DNA of 64,000 bases, taken from Rhynchopus euleeides (lineage: Eukaryota > Euglenozoa > Diplonemea > Diplonemida > Diplonemidae). Each line of letters starts with the position of its first letter. The stretch's first letter is position 1. The stretch covers positions 1,070,727 to 1,134,726 of the forward strand of contig OY723248.1 of NCBI GenBank assembly GCA_963210315.1, written 5' to 3'. A model generated the notes under the pieces. The model searched no databases. It was not told the origin of the DNA and worked only from the letters and a program-made list of their open reading frames with translations. The position numbers and the translations under genes are program-made. Below, piece by piece: positions 35,496 through 48,673 of this stretch.

Positions 35496-38400
35496 TCAGG
35501 TCCCAGCTCTTGTTGAAACAGAACGCAAACCCTTGCGATGTGTGGCTTCCAAGTTGGCCTGTGTCCCTTTGATCCACATGAAATGATCCCCAACCCCAGC
35601 CTGACCCAGGTTAGCCAGGGTCACACGTCTGTCTGGAGGAAAATCCTGGAGGGTGGTGTCAATGGAGGTGAAGTTGTAAGAAAGGGGGACATAACTGTTA
35701 AATCCTGAAGCAAAGTCATCATGATTACCAGGATAAATCATGTTCGTGACGACTGTGATCAAGACATTCTTCATTGTGGAAAGAACAGAAATTTCGTCAT
35801 CCTCTGCATACCTTCTCGTTCTTAAACGGGTAAGCACGTATGGCTCACTACCGTCGTCAAGGGGTTGGCAGGGATGGTACGGGAGATTTCCCCACATTCT
35901 CACCGCCTCCACTTCCGGTTGCACCTCTCTGCATGAAAGAGAAGCCGCCATTGCAGTCACAAAATTGACGGCTTCTTCGCGAAGGGAAGCGCCCCCACGT
36001 GGGTTGCCTGTGAGACATTCATGAAAAGCATGAAACAGGCAATTCCCATCACCAGGCACATTGACTGTGCTCAGGGAAAACAAGAGAAGACGTTGCGTGA
36101 GGGTATCATGACGAGACGCGGGATTGTCGATGCCCTTGTCAGGTACGTGGGGCCTCCGTGGACCGGGACAGGGGAGTGCCATGGGGACCGCCTTCCTCCG
36201 CATATCCTCTTGCTCCATTTGTTCTTGTGCGTTTTCCACGTTTGGACCCATGTTCTGAATTCTATAAAAAACACTTGAAGCACGGGAAAAGTCACGCTCA
36301 GTGGGGAGGTGGAGGGAGTAAAAATTCGTTTGGGTATCCTGCCGGTACTGGTAAAGGAAGATAGTAGGGAGAGAAGCCGTACTTCCTGCTTCCCAGTTCT
36401 TTGCCTTCTCACACCATGTGCGAGGCCGTAACTCCCTGACCCTGGGTTTACCTTCCTTGTTCTGAGTAATAATTCTCAAGCGAATCTGGTGCACATTCAC
36501 AAAAAAATGCAGGGCAAAAGAACCACCACGTTGGGTCACCTTTTCATCTTCCGCCGCTTTGCACATACTCTTGCGCCAGTGAACGAGAGACTGGTGCCTT
36601 TCATGTACGGGCAGGTTCTTCTCCCCCTTCTCTTCAAAAACAGAAGCAAGGGTATCCTTGTGTATTTTCATGAGGTACACCTCCAGGTCGTGTTTCATGT
36701 TTGTTGCGTCACCAAAGGCACTCTCACGCAGAGCGCGGACTGACTGGTACGCAGAAAAACGGTTGAAACGGAGGAGGGAAAGAAAAAAGCCGTCACCTTC
36801 CTGCACAGTATCTGTGACGGGGAGATGGTGGTATTTCGAAAAATACAGCAGGGTCTCTGGGATGAGGTGGCGTTGGGAAGTTGCTGGAATGTATGACTCG
36901 TCACTCAGTTGAGCCGTATCATACCTCCCATGTCCAAGGCGCCCCTTCTTGTCTCTTGGGGTCTCTGGCACCTGGGAGAGGTCAATGACTTCAGTCCCCC
37001 CAAACCGTTTTCTCTTCCGGACTGTGGGCCCGCTCCGAACAACAGAACGCGACTTCACTGCCACAGGGAATGTGCGCCTGGGTCGGGTGCCAAAAAATTG
37101 TGCCTTGGTGGTGGGGAGGACACCTTTCGGCACAAGTTTAAAAACTTCATATGCATGGCTTTCCCGATCCAGATCCCCTGCGGCAATGGCGCGCTTGGCA
37201 GTGTCCGTGTCGTGAACCACCCAATAAAGCGTTTCGCGCGGATAGGCGTGCAGTTGGGCTGGAGTCAACTTCTGCAATGTGGCAACGGTGTCTTTGAGGG
37301 GGAAGGCAACCATCCAATGCAGAGTTTGACGGTTAAAAAAAAGAGGGCTGGGGAAGAAATAGACTGAGGATCATCAACAAAGGTATTTTTTTTACTTACC
37401 GGCAGAAGCCGATAGCCATTGTTCCGGAGTCCACTTGTGTGCTGTTCGATGGCCCGTTGCATCGTTGCCAGCGTGAACTTACCGGTCCAGTGAAAGCTCT
37501 CTGGATTGACCTCGTGTTGCAAAACCTGCATCTCCCGGAAGGTGAGAAACTGGATGCCACACTCACCCAAAAACCAGTTGAGGGAAGCCCAACCCCCCTC
37601 GTGCGTGGACTCCGACGCATGCAACACACCATCCTTCTGCCGCCCACAACCTGGAGAGGCGTGGAGGCCGAGAGGAAAACAATGCTCATTCAGGAGAGCG
37701 ATCCTAGCCGCCCCAACATCATTTGCCTCAGGATCAGCCTCATCACCCACCTCCACCTCCTCTTCCTCCTCCTCCTCCTCCTCCACAGCATCCACAGCAT
37801 CCACAGCCTCCTCACCATCCTCACAACCCTTGCCATCCTCACCCTGTCCCTTCTCCTCTTTCAACGCAGCAGGTGCAGTCTTCACTCTCCGGTAGAGCTC
37901 CGTGATTGTATCTACCACGGAGGGCGAGATGGTGTCGGGGAAGGTGCGGGCCTTCAAGCCAAGGGTCTCCTCCACGGCCTCGACATGGCCACTCAACTGC
38001 TCCGTCCAGTTGCGCAGGAGGAGGGCGGAGAGGTCGCGCTTCGTCTCCCCAGCCTCCACCTTCAGGCCCGCCTTGGCCAACAACGCGAACAGGGTGGGGG
38101 CGTCGAGGCGGCCCAGCCGCTCCCTCGGCTGCAGCTGCTGCCCCTTCTCCCGCAGAATGGGGAGGATTCGCCCCCACTGCGTCAGGGCAAAGCGCACACG
38201 GACGTCGTGCGACGCAGACGAGACAGCGTCGGACCCCCACGGCTTCAGCCCCGCCTTCCGCAAAAATCTGGACAGCGGTTTCGAACGAACCGGAAGGATG
38301 CCAACTGCCTCCTTCACGGACTTCAGCCGCTCCACCCAGACACGGGCATCCGCAGAGCCAGGGCCACACAGCTTCTCAGCAAAGCTGCGTGTCAGCGCCT

Positions 38401-41400
38401 CCTTCTGCCGCGCCACCTCCTTTCCCTTGCTCATCGCCGTGACAGGGATGGCGTGGAGGGCGCAGAGGCGGACGAGGTCAGGGTGGGCCACCCCGCTGAC
38501 GGCCTTCAGCGCAGCCGCAGAAGCCCCCGTGGCGGTGTTCGCCGCGGCCTCGGTGTACATCCCGCCACGGGTCTTCTTCCGCGCCCGCTTCGCCTGGCGC
38601 AGCAAACGGCCGTACCTGTAAGGCGATGGAAAGGAATGGTTGTACGACGAATCACACTGAAAACAGGAAATGGTGATAATGAAGTAGTCTTCTTCGTGAC
38701 TTGGAAAAGTCATGAAGAAGAGAGGAAGAGAGAATGACAATGAATGAGATAAAAAAAATCTATCGGTTCTGACTCTGCCAGCATATGTTGTTGCGATGTA
38801 AAAAAAAAGAACGAAGGGAGGGGAGAAAAAAGGAGGCTGAAGAGCCTGCGTACCTTGCGTTGTTGCAGTTGCCATAACCCAACAGGAAGCGGTTCACCTT
38901 GCTCTGGGTAATCCCAGACAAGGCAGCAGAAGAGAGGTTGGGGGCCCTCTGCGCCAAGAACGATGCATTCCCAGCCACACACTCTGCGAGGTCTTGTGTG
39001 GAGGGTAGCGAAGGGAGGTCTTCGGGTGATGCCGACGCCATTGCAGCTTCATCGTAGCCGATGAACCTTGCCAATGTGCTCGCAAACCCCTGGATGCAGG
39101 GAACCCAGACCTCCGCAAATACATCGTGGTGATCCTTCACCACCTCCAACGCCTCAGCCCGCCCCACCTCCTCCTCACCGTGGCGGGGTTGTCCCCAATG
39201 CTTCCGCAGGGCAGGGAAGTCGTTGTCGGCGGAGTCGGCGCTCAGGTCGCGGGCGAGGAGGTGCAGCGGCCTCAGCACACCCCATCCCGCCTCGAAGTTG
39301 ACCTCGAGGCGGCCCGTCTCCTCGTTCAACCGCCTGGGCTTGAGGTCGTTGAGGAACCTCAAGTACAGGCTGCCAATGAAATGGCAGGCTGCACAGTAGG
39401 CGGCGACGGTGGGGGTCCCCAGAAGAGTGAGGATCTCTGTCGCAGTCGGGGTGAACCGCTCCTCTCTCACCATCTCCAGGATGGAGGCGGAGAACTTGAG
39501 GAGGCGGGAGCACTGCTGAGGACGGGCATGCCACTTCGACCCCCGCTCACGGGCAAACCCCAGGCCCCGGGGGTAGCGCATGTCAAGTGCTTTCCCAAGC
39601 TCAGCATCCACGAAAATGACCCCGGCGGTTGACCGGCCGTTTGTCGGGTCGAGGACTGCAAGTACGCTGGCAACGTTGGCTGCCGGGTCGACCCGATGAG
39701 ACATCATCAAGGCCTTCCCCGCCGTCTGCACTGCGTACTTCAGTGCGCCTCCAACCTTATGGTGCATGCACCGTAGGTGGACGATGGCGCCCCCCGCGTC
39801 CCTGGTCGCCTTCGCCTCCGTGCTAGCATGGTCGCTCAGGGTGGCGTTGCTAATACGGAGCTTGTGGGCGGAGACTATGCGGCGGACCGCCTGCAGGTTG
39901 GAGGTCTTCCCTGCAGCCTTCCCGTTCTTCAGGGGGAGGGCGGAGGCGCAGGCCCCGCGTACGCGATTCTCGTCTGCAGCGACGTGGGCGGTGACAACGT
40001 GCAGCGAGACACTACTCCGGCCCAAGGAGGAGGTGGCATCGTGGGCGAGGGAGAGGGTGGCCTTCTGCCGGTCTTTGCCTAGGCCCCCTCCGCCGGTCTG
40101 CGTCCTCGCGACATCCTCCAAGAAGACGGCGAAGGAAGCCGCTCCGCTCGGGATCTCGAATTCGCGGAGCGTCCAGCGAGAGGGGATCGGCATCTCCACC
40201 CCATCGCTCAGGAGCTTGATGATGTCGCGCAGCACCCTGCGCGACGACTCCTGACCGATGCCAGCCATCCGCAACTCCAACAGCGCCCGCAGCACCTTCA
40301 TGGGGTAGGGCTCGGTGCAGGACTTCCGGCCCGTCACCCCACGAAGAACAATGTCCCCCTTGCGCCCGAGAACCTCGTGCGCAGCAGCCAACTCCTCCGT
40401 CAGCTGCGCAATGCGGTCCTTCGCCCTCAGCAAGGCCTTCTGCAAAGCCTTGACCTGCAAGACCCGCTCGGGGAGGGTCTTGGAGGGGCGCCCCACGGGG
40501 GCCGGCGGAGGCGTGCCCTGTCCGACGAAGTGGAGGCTGCACGGCCGTCCCGGCACTGCATTTCCGATGCAGTACTTCTTCTTCATCCCCCGGGTATCAC
40601 TACCCTTCTCGTGAGGATGCAGAGCAGAAGACATGCAGTCGGCGTTCTCCTTCACCAGGGAGAAGAGGGCGGTGTCCGACACCTTCGCACCTGCGGGCAA
40701 GAGGGAGCGCAGGAGAGTCAGGTACTCGGCGCTGCTGATGCAGCACCACCCCTCACCAGCAGCCACAGCGTCACGCAACGCGTCCATCGCAGTCGCAACG
40801 GGGGAGTCGGTGTTGGCGTGGGAGGCGGAGTCAACGGGGCAGGCGGAGTCGGCGAGGTCGGCGAGGTCATCGAGGCTGGCGAGGTCGGCAGGGTCACTGC
40901 ACACAGAAGAACCAATGTCGACATCGTCGGCGGGACTCGTCGGAGACGTCGGTGGGAGCGCGGCAGGCAGAGGTTTCGGCGGCACGGGAGTCGGTGACGG
41001 AGGCGCCTCAGGCTCATCAGGCTCGTCGTTGCCAGCAGCAGCAGGACCCCGCGTGACCGCCGAGATCACGCTCTGCGAGACGGGATCCGCATCCTCGGGG
41101 TGGGGGAGGAGCGCCGCCTGATCAGCGAGATCATCGGGCTCACCCAGAGGAGCGATCAGGACATCGTCGGGGAAGCAGCGGCCCGGGGACGAAGCAGTCA
41201 ACTGCCGGATTGCCTCTTCGGAGGAGAGGGGATTGGGCCGACGGATATCTGCCAAGCAATACATCTTCTGCACGCCGTTTGAGGTCCGGCTCGTTACGGG
41301 TTTCGGCCATCCTGCGTTGCGGAGAAGCGCACCCGCGACCTTCCCCGTAGTCTCGTCTGGGATACCCTGCAGCTTGCACGCTTCCGCGAAGGTAACCAAG

Positions 41401-41408
41401 CCGGACAT
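35496..41408 (-). CDS. OTU/transposase multidomain protein, copy 2
   Basis: Exons 41408-38854, 38615-37400 and 37271-35496, with the same splice sites as copy 1 and the same 1,848-aa product. Catalytic OTU Cys (GDGNC), degenerate OTU (GDGFF), Josephin-like and transposase-like regions are all unchanged. Having a second intact, apparently identical copy shows that the degenerate residues are not sequencing errors of one locus, unless the array itself is an assembly duplicate. Confidence 0.65.
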
Positions 41409-41578
41409 TATCAGAAGCTGTGGAACGTGCCAGTGCCTGCAGTGGGTTAGTGCTGTGTGAGCAACGTAGGTGCAGCAAAGTTAAAGTTAAGCAGTCTGCT
41501 GAGGGGTCCGCACACAACATCTGGGAGGCACGCAGAGTGACCGAGAGTGGAGGGGGCAAGGGGAGACACCGTTCTGTT

Positions 41579-43865
41579 TCGGTTACAATCGGTTACATGC
41601 CAAGAACAATCGGTTACAATCGGTTACATGACGAGGGCAATCGGTTACAATCGGTTACATGCCAAGAACAATCAGTTACAATCGGTTACATGCCAAGAAC
41701 GATCGGTTACAATCGGTTACATGACGAGAACAATCGGTTACAATCGGTTACATGCCGAGAACAATCGGTTACAATCGGTTACATGCCAAGAACGATCCGT
41801 TACAATCGGTTACAGGCCAAGAACAATCGGTTACAATCGGTTACATGCCAAGAACGATCCGTTACAATCGGTTACATGCCAAGAACAATCAGTTACAATC
41901 GGTTACATGACGACAACAATCGGTTACAATCGGTTACATGCCAAGAACAATCGGTTACAATCGGTTACATGCCAAGAACGATCGGTTACAATCGGTTACA
42001 TGCCAAGAACAATCGGTTACAATCGGTTACATGCCGAGAACAATCGGTTACAATCGGTTACATGCCAAGAACGATCGGTTACAATCGGTTACATGCCAAG
42101 AACAATCAGTTACAATCGGTTACATGCCAAGAACGATCGGTTACAATCGGTTACATGACGAGAACAATCGGTTACAATCGGTTACATGCCAAGAACGATC
42201 GGTTACAATCGGTTACATGCCAAGAACAATCAGTTACAATCGGTTACATGCCAAGAACGATCGGTTACAATCGGTTACATGACGAGAACAATCGGTTACA
42301 ATCGGTTACATGCCGAGAACAATCGGTTACAATCGGTTACATGCCAAGAACGATCGGTTACAATCGGTTACATGCCGAGAACAATCGGTTACAATCGGTT
42401 ACATGCCGAGAACAATCGGTTACAATCGGTTACAGGCCAAGAACAATCGGTTACAATCGGTTACATGCCGAGAACAATCGGTTACAGGCCAAGAACAATC
42501 GGTTACAATCGGTTACATGCCAAGAACGATCGGTTACAATCGGTTACATGACGAGGACAATCGGTTACAATCGGTTACATGCCGAGAACAATCGGTTACA
42601 GGCCAAGAACAATCGGTTACAATCGGTTACATGCCAAGAACGATCGGTTACAATCGGTTACATGCCAAGAACAATCAGTTACAATCGGTTACATGACGAG
42701 AACAATCGGTTACAATCGGTTACATGCCAAGAACGATCGGTTACAATCGGTTACATGCCAAGAACAATCAGTTACAATCGGTTACATGCCAAGAACGATC
42801 GGTTACAATCGGTTACATGCCGAGAACAATCGGTTACAATCGGTTACATGCCAAGAACGATCGGTTACAATCGGTTACATGCCGAGAACAATCGGTTACA
42901 ATCGGTTACATGCCAAGAACGATCGGTTACAATCGGTTACATGACGAGAACAATCGGTTACAATCGGTTACATGCCGAGAACAATCGGTTACAATCGGTT
43001 ACATGCCAAGAACGATCGGTTACAATCGGTTACATGACGAGAACAATCGGTTACAATCGGTTACATGCCGAGAACAATCGGTTACAATCGGTTACATGCC
43101 AAGAACGATCGGTTACAATCGGTTACATGCCGAGAACAATCGGTTACAATCGGTTACATGCCGAGAACAATCGGTTACAATCGGTTACAGGCCAAGAACA
43201 ATCGGTTACAATCGGTTACATGCCGAGAACAATCGGTTACAGGCCAAGAACAATCGGTTACAATCGGTTACATGCCAAGAACGATCGGTTACAATCGGTT
43301 ACATGACGAGGACAATCGGTTACAATCGGTTACATGCCGAGAACAATCGGTTACAGGCCAAGAACAATCGGTTACAATCGGTTACATGCCAAGAACGATC
43401 GGTTACAATCGGTTACATGCCAAGAACAATCAGTTACAATCGGTTACATGACGAGAACAATCGGTTACAATCGGTTACATGCCAAGAACGATCGGTTACA
43501 ATCGGTTACATGCCAAGAACAATCAGTTACAATCGGTTACATGCCAAGAACGATCGGTTACAATCGGTTACATGCCGAGAACAATCGGTTACAATCGGTT
43601 ACATGCCAAGAACGATCGGTTACAATCGGTTACATGCCGAGAACAATCGGTTACAATCGGTTACATGCCAAGAACGATCGGTTACAATCGGTTACATGAC
43701 GAGAACAATCGGTTACAATCGGTTACATGCCGAGAACAATCGGTTACAATCGGTTACATGCCAAGAACGATCGGTTACAATCGGTTACATGCCGAGAACA
43801 ATCGGTTACAATCGGTTACATGCCGAGAACAATCGGTTACAGTCGGTGACCTACCGAGAACAATC
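41579..43865. repeat. 31-bp satellite, copy 2
   Basis: Same length and, as far as compared, the same order of monomer variants as copy 1, which is unusual for a satellite free to change and points to very recent duplication or to assembly. Confidence 0.9.
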
Positions 43866-43874
43866 TCGCATCCT

Positions 43875-44105
43875 GGAGCAACCTATTGGCAGACCGTCCA
43901 CAACCGTCTACAGACGAAAAAGAGACGTACCGTCCCCATCGTGACCAACTGGGGGTGTTTTTTGGGTGTGGACGGTCCGCCCGCAGCCTAGCAACCTCCA
44001 GTAACCTCTTGGCAGACCGTCCACAGCCGTCCACAACCATCCACAGCCATCCACAGCCGTCCACAACCGTCCACAACCGTCCACAGGTGAAAAAGTGCCA
44101 GAACA
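43875..44105. repeat. Right subterminal GTCCACA repeats, copy 2
   Basis: Equivalent of 21,060-21,290. Confidence 0.7.
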
Positions 44106-44582
44106 CCCCAATATTGACCACCTGGGGGTGATTTTTGGGTGTGGACGGTCTACCTGAGGCCGTAGAATGCGAAAAAACCGATTTTGGTACTCTATTGGCC
44201 TGTGGTGGCCCGTAGAAATGGAGTGTTTGCGATTTTGAGCCATTTTCCTAAGGAAACTGGCCCAGTTGGCTGGAAAATGTGAATTTTTGAATTTAAAATG
44301 CAACATCGAGCATTTAGAGAGTGTGGACGGTTGTGGACGGTCGTCCCGGACCGATTTGGGACCACTTTTGGTATAGGGTCGAAAAGACAATGCGATTTTA
44401 AAAAAAATAATTTTTTAGACAGCCAGGTCAGCAGGCTATGCCTCCTCTACCTTCATCAGGGTAATCTCCCCGCGGCCAACACTCTTCGTCTTGTCCGCTT
44501 TCTTTTATTGTTACACTTTCACCTTCTGTTCCCACGCCTTCTTCCCCACTGCCCTTTCCAACCGCCCGTCGCCCGCTACACA

Positions 44583-45779
44583 ATGACAACCTCCCCTGAC
44601 GTCGTCCCCCTGCAGCCCTTCACCATGTCGTGGGTGGGGACTCAGCGGGCGCGGGCGGTCTCCCCCAGAGCCACCGCTGGGCAGGGGTTTGTGGCCCCTG
44701 TGGAGATGTCGGTGCGGATGCTGGGGGACCAGGCCGCTGCCCTGGTGAATGCGTGTGTTGTATACACGTGCAGACCGTCTGACGGATCGACGGATTTCGC
44801 GCGTTACGCAGCGCGTCTCTCTGCGGGTGCACCTGACCAGGACGGCTCTCCGACATATGAAGTGACATTGTCGGAGGCCTACAACTATGTGGCCGGAGTC
44901 GAAGTGCACGACGGTCCGGATGTGACCTACCCCTTCCCCGCTCCGGATTGGGTCTACATCCGACTCGTCGAGACCTCGGTGCACCAGACCGAGATGGCGG
45001 CGACGACCATCGAGGACATGCGGGTGCAGTCAGAACGGGAGGTGGCAGCGGTGCGCGAGGCTTTGAACGAAGTGCAGGCACAGGCAGCAGCGCAGCAGCG
45101 GCGCTTCGACGAGGCTTCGGCAGAACAAACACGTCAGTTCCAGGAGGAATTCGACCGGCGTGTCGCGACCATGCAGCAGCAGGCTGCATCGATGGTGGCG
45201 TCGCAGCCCCCTCCCCCTCCTCAGCAGATGGGTGCTCCCCCGGTGACACCGCCCCCGATGTACCCGCAGATGGCGGCGCCGATGACGAGCGCGGCGGTGC
45301 ACCCGGCGGATGTGGCGGACGTCGCGGAGTGGGATGCGGCCATCGAGACCGACGCGCAGTACCTGGTACTGCAGCTCGAGTCTCGCTGGGTGTCGGGTTC
45401 GCTGCATCTCCCCGGGGGGCGCATTCTGGGGGAGGCCTTCGAGGCATTGCGCCTCTGGATCTTGGCGACGGCGTGCGTCGCAGGCTGGGGGCGCACCCCC
45501 CAGAGGGAGCTGGGGAACCACCTGCTGCGACAGGTGCTGCTCCAGATTGCCTTCGTGCGAGACAGGGTGCCGCGAGCTGCGATCGAGCGCCACCTCGCCA
45601 GGGAGGACGCCACGGCCCACCCTGTGATGCGAGCGGCTGCGGCAGTGGGCCCGGGGGCCGCCCCCCAGACACAACACACACGCCCCCGCACCGCCGCCAG
45701 AGCCCCCCAGCAGCGCATCGTGGCGAAGGCACCGGCGAGGGCGCCGGGAAACGGCAGGGCCGGGGGCGGGCGCGCGTGA
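44583..45779 (+). CDS. Gag-like protein, family 1, copy 2
   Basis: 398 aa, same translation as 21,768-22,964: coiled coil, Pro-rich hinge, helical domain, basic Gly/Arg tail. Ends in TGA-CTG (45,777) with the frame open on into the recombinase, so the readthrough arrangement is kept. Confidence 0.65.
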   Translation: MTTSPDVVPLQPFTMSWVGTQRARAVSPRATAGQGFVAPVEMSVRMLGDQAAALVNACVVYTCRPSDGSTDFARYAARLSAGAPDQDGSPTYEVTLSEAYNYVAGVEVHDGPDVTYPFPAPDWVYIRLVETSVHQTEMAATTIEDMRVQSEREVAAVREALNEVQAQAAAQQRRFDEASAEQTRQFQEEFDRRVATMQQQAASMVASQPPPPPQQMGAPPVTPPPMYPQMAAPMTSAAVHPADVADVAEWDAAIETDAQYLVLQLESRWVSGSLHLPGGRILGEAFEALRLWILATACVAGWGRTPQRELGNHLLRQVLLQIAFVRDRVPRAAIERHLAREDATAHPVMRAAAAVGPGAAPQTQHTRPRTAARAPQQRIVAKAPARAPGNGRAGGGRA

Positions 45780-46034
45780 CTGCCCACCTCCCGGCTCCAG
45801 GCCCGCCCCCCCCTCGCGCTTCTACAACACCCCGCCCCTCGCCGCCCATCCAACCCCCCCCACATCCACAACATCAACAACAACGACAACAACGACAACA
45901 ACAACAACAACACCTCAACAACATCTCCTCCACCCGACACATCCCTTCGACCCCACCCCGCTCAGCCAGGGCCCGCAACGCCCTTAGGCGCATCCGGCGC
46001 CGCCAGCGGGAGAACACCGCTCTTTGCGAGGGCG

Positions 46035-46964
46035 ATGATGCGGCACGTGGCCGCTCGGGTCGGGGGTGTGGCGGTGCGCGTCACGGGAGAGGTGGAGGTC
46101 GGCCCCGGGGAGGCCGTGGAGCGCCTGCAGGCCGTGGTGGCGGGTATGTGGGCGCGAAGCACTTCGTCACAGAGGCAGCTGCTGTGGGCAAGGCTGGTGC
46201 GGTGGGCCAACGAGCACGGCCTAGAAGTCGACGCCGACACCGCCATGCTGTTCGTGCTGGCGACAGGGGTGTCGCCGCAGGGGATGCTGGCCTACGCAAA
46301 GGCGCTCTCCGGGACGATGCGCCACCTCGGCCTCGCCCAGCAGCCCCTCCTCAGCCTGGCAAGCGCGCTGCGTGCGGCCGGGGGGGCCATTCCGCAGCAG
46401 CAGGCGACGCCGATGCCGAAGGAGGTACTCGTGGCGTGGGCGCTGTGTCAACAGCCGCATCTCCGACTGGCGGCGCTGACGGCGTGGAAGACCGCGGCCC
46501 GGTGGGGGGAGGTGTGCACCCTCTCGTCGGAGCAGTTCATCGCGGTGCAGCCCACGGAGGTGATAATAGACTGGCACACCTCCCCGAAGGGCCGTCGGGC
46601 CAACCCGTTCACAGCCTCAAAGTGGACGGTGATATGCGGGGACCTGACCCCCTCCATCGCGGAGCTGGTGACGCGCCTGCGCCCCTTCGAGCGGCTGACG
46701 GCGGTTTCGACGGCAGATGTGACGGCGATGTGGCGGGCAACACCGGGGATGGAGGCCTACTCGGGCCACAGCGTGAAGCGCGGGGCGCTCACCTTCCTCT
46801 TCGGGCTCATCGCGTCGGGAGCGGATCTGTCGGAGATGCTGGTGGGCCGCCTCGCGAAGCATCACGGCGAGGGCGGCCTCTCCAGCACCACCATCCGCTA
46901 CGGGGGATGCCCCACGGAGATGGCGAGGGCGCTGCGGACGCAGGAGGTGACACGGCATCTGTGA
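46035..46964 (+). CDS. Tyrosine recombinase, family 1, copy 2
   Basis: 309 aa, same as 23,220-24,149, with ARWGE, GHSVKRGA, KHHGE and TTIRYGG boxes; frame open from 45,780. Stop overlaps the RT start as TGATG at 46,962. Confidence 0.75.
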   Translation: MMRHVAARVGGVAVRVTGEVEVGPGEAVERLQAVVAGMWARSTSSQRQLLWARLVRWANEHGLEVDADTAMLFVLATGVSPQGMLAYAKALSGTMRHLGLAQQPLLSLASALRAAGGAIPQQQATPMPKEVLVAWALCQQPHLRLAALTAWKTAARWGEVCTLSSEQFIAVQPTEVIIDWHTSPKGRRANPFTASKWTVICGDLTPSIAELVTRLRPFERLTAVSTADVTAMWRATPGMEAYSGHSVKRGALTFLFGLIASGADLSEMLVGRLAKHHGEGGLSSTTIRYGGCPTEMARALRTQEVTRHL

Positions 46965-48673
46965 TGGCCGACCCTGAGTCCTTTTGCCGCAAGCAGCGGG
47001 GGCTGCACTCGATGACGCGGCGTGCGCACCAGTCGAGGCTGCCGGCGACGGAGGAGGAGCGCCGTGCGCCCCTGCATGTGTCTTCTGTGGCGGAGATGGA
47101 CGTCGAGGCGCTGCGGGCGAGGATGACCGCCACTGTGAGGCGCAGGTTCGACGAGGTGTGGCGGCTGACGTTCCCCGATGCACCCCCGCCGGGCACTTCT
47201 ACACCTTCTCCCTCTGAGGGGCGCTCCCGCCCCTCGCATCTACAACACAAGCATGCGGAGCTGCTGGTGGAGAACGGAGTGGCTGGGCCTGCGTCGGGTC
47301 CGGGCCCCTCCCTGTGCGTGCCCTTTACTGTGATGGAGGAGAAGCCGTCCGGGTTGCGGCAGAGGTTCATCCTCTGGACCAAGCAGGCAAACGACAACTT
47401 GGAGGAGTCCTACGCGGCACACGTCCCCCTGGGGCACATCTCGGGGTACCTCGACGCGGTGTTTGCGGAGTGTGGGTCGGCGCGGGATTTCAAGTGCGGG
47501 TTTTATCAGATCCCCATCCCTGCGCCTGCACGGAGGTTCTTTCGCTTCGCTGACGAGTCGGGGGACTGGTATGAGCTGCTGAGGTTGCCCATGGGCCACT
47601 GTTGTGCGCCCGAGCTGATGCACACTTTGGCTGCTGTTGTGGGTGGGCACCGGGACTACGTCCGCCAGGAGTTCTGCACTGCGCCTGAGGTGGGGGTCGA
47701 CGTCTGGATCGACAACGTGCGTCTGACCGGCCCCCGCACCAGTGTCGAAGAGGCGACGCGGCAGATGGACAAGGTGGCTGCGGCGTGCGCTGCGACATGG
47801 AAGCCGTCTGACTCGGTGGACACGGCGACGGTCTACGAGTTTCTCGGGGTGGCATTCGACCACGCTGCCCAGACCGTGTCTCCGTCGGACAGGCTGATGG
47901 CGAAGCTGGACAGCGTGGACTGGCAGAGGGTGACGGCTGGTGAGCTGGAGTCGCTGGGTGGAAGGTTGCTCCACGCCAGCGCCATTTCGGGAGTGTCCCC
48001 GGGGAGGTTCTGGTTTGGGATCAAGTTCCTCCGCCGGGTGACTAATTTTTTGAACCGGGCGGTCCTTCGGCCGCCTGACCCTGTGCGGATCCCCCCATCG
48101 GTCTGCCGGGAGTTGCGGCAGTGGTGTGTGTGTGTGGGGGTTGCGCGTGTTCCCCCCCACAGGAGAGTTATTCAGTCCACACCCCCGTCTTTTACTTGCT
48201 TTGTTGACGCCTCCCTCAAGGGTTGGGGTGGCGTCTTAATAGATTCCTTTACACAAGAAATGCAGGTCATTGGTGACTCGTGGACCGCAGCCGAGTCCCA
48301 GCTGCACATTAACATTCTCGAGGCGATGGCCCTCAACAAAACAGTGCGAGCCCTTCCCCGGTCTGTGTGCGGGGGGGCTGTAGAGATCTGGGTCGACAAT
48401 ACGACCGTGGCAGCTGTTGTGCGCAAGCGGCTGTGTGCCGCCTGCAATCTTATTAACAAGTCCGTCCTGGAGGCGGTAGAATACCTCACAGCCCTCCAGG
48501 TTTTGTCTTTTTCCGTTGGATACGTCCACACCTCTGCCAATCCGGCAGATCTCCCTTCCCGTATCCCCCCCTCTTGCATTTCTTCTCCCGAAACCCGGGA
48601 CCAGGTTTCACTTGCGGTGCGGCGCTTCTTCACTCGCGGTGGGGCAGGCGGAGACCTCGCCTCAACAGCCTGA
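46964..48673 (+). CDS. Reverse transcriptase-RNase H, family 1, copy 2
   Basis: 569 aa, same as 24,149-25,858, including the WIDN motif C and the D-E-D-D RNase H residues. The stop lies inside B1. Confidence 0.85.
   Translation: MADPESFCRKQRGLHSMTRRAHQSRLPATEEERRAPLHVSSVAEMDVEALRARMTATVRRRFDEVWRLTFPDAPPPGTSTPSPSEGRSRPSHLQHKHAELLVENGVAGPASGPGPSLCVPFTVMEEKPSGLRQRFILWTKQANDNLEESYAAHVPLGHISGYLDAVFAECGSARDFKCGFYQIPIPAPARRFFRFADESGDWYELLRLPMGHCCAPELMHTLAAVVGGHRDYVRQEFCTAPEVGVDVWIDNVRLTGPRTSVEEATRQMDKVAAACAATWKPSDSVDTATVYEFLGVAFDHAAQTVSPSDRLMAKLDSVDWQRVTAGELESLGGRLLHASAISGVSPGRFWFGIKFLRRVTNFLNRAVLRPPDPVRIPPSVCRELRQWCVCVGVARVPPHRRVIQSTPPSFTCFVDASLKGWGGVLIDSFTQEMQVIGDSWTAAESQLHINILEAMALNKTVRALPRSVCGGAVEIWVDNTTVAAVVRKRLCAACNLINKSVLEAVEYLTALQVLSFSVGYVHTSANPADLPSRIPPSCISSPETRDQVSLAVRRFFTRGGAGGDLASTA

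Larger units (their letters stand above)
34264..44449. mobile_element. OTU DNA transposon, copy 2
   Basis: Same structure as copy 1: TIRs at 34,264-34,278 and 44,435-44,449. It is 10,186 bp, longer only through two extra subterminal repeats and shorter through reduced G-runs. Confidence 0.7.
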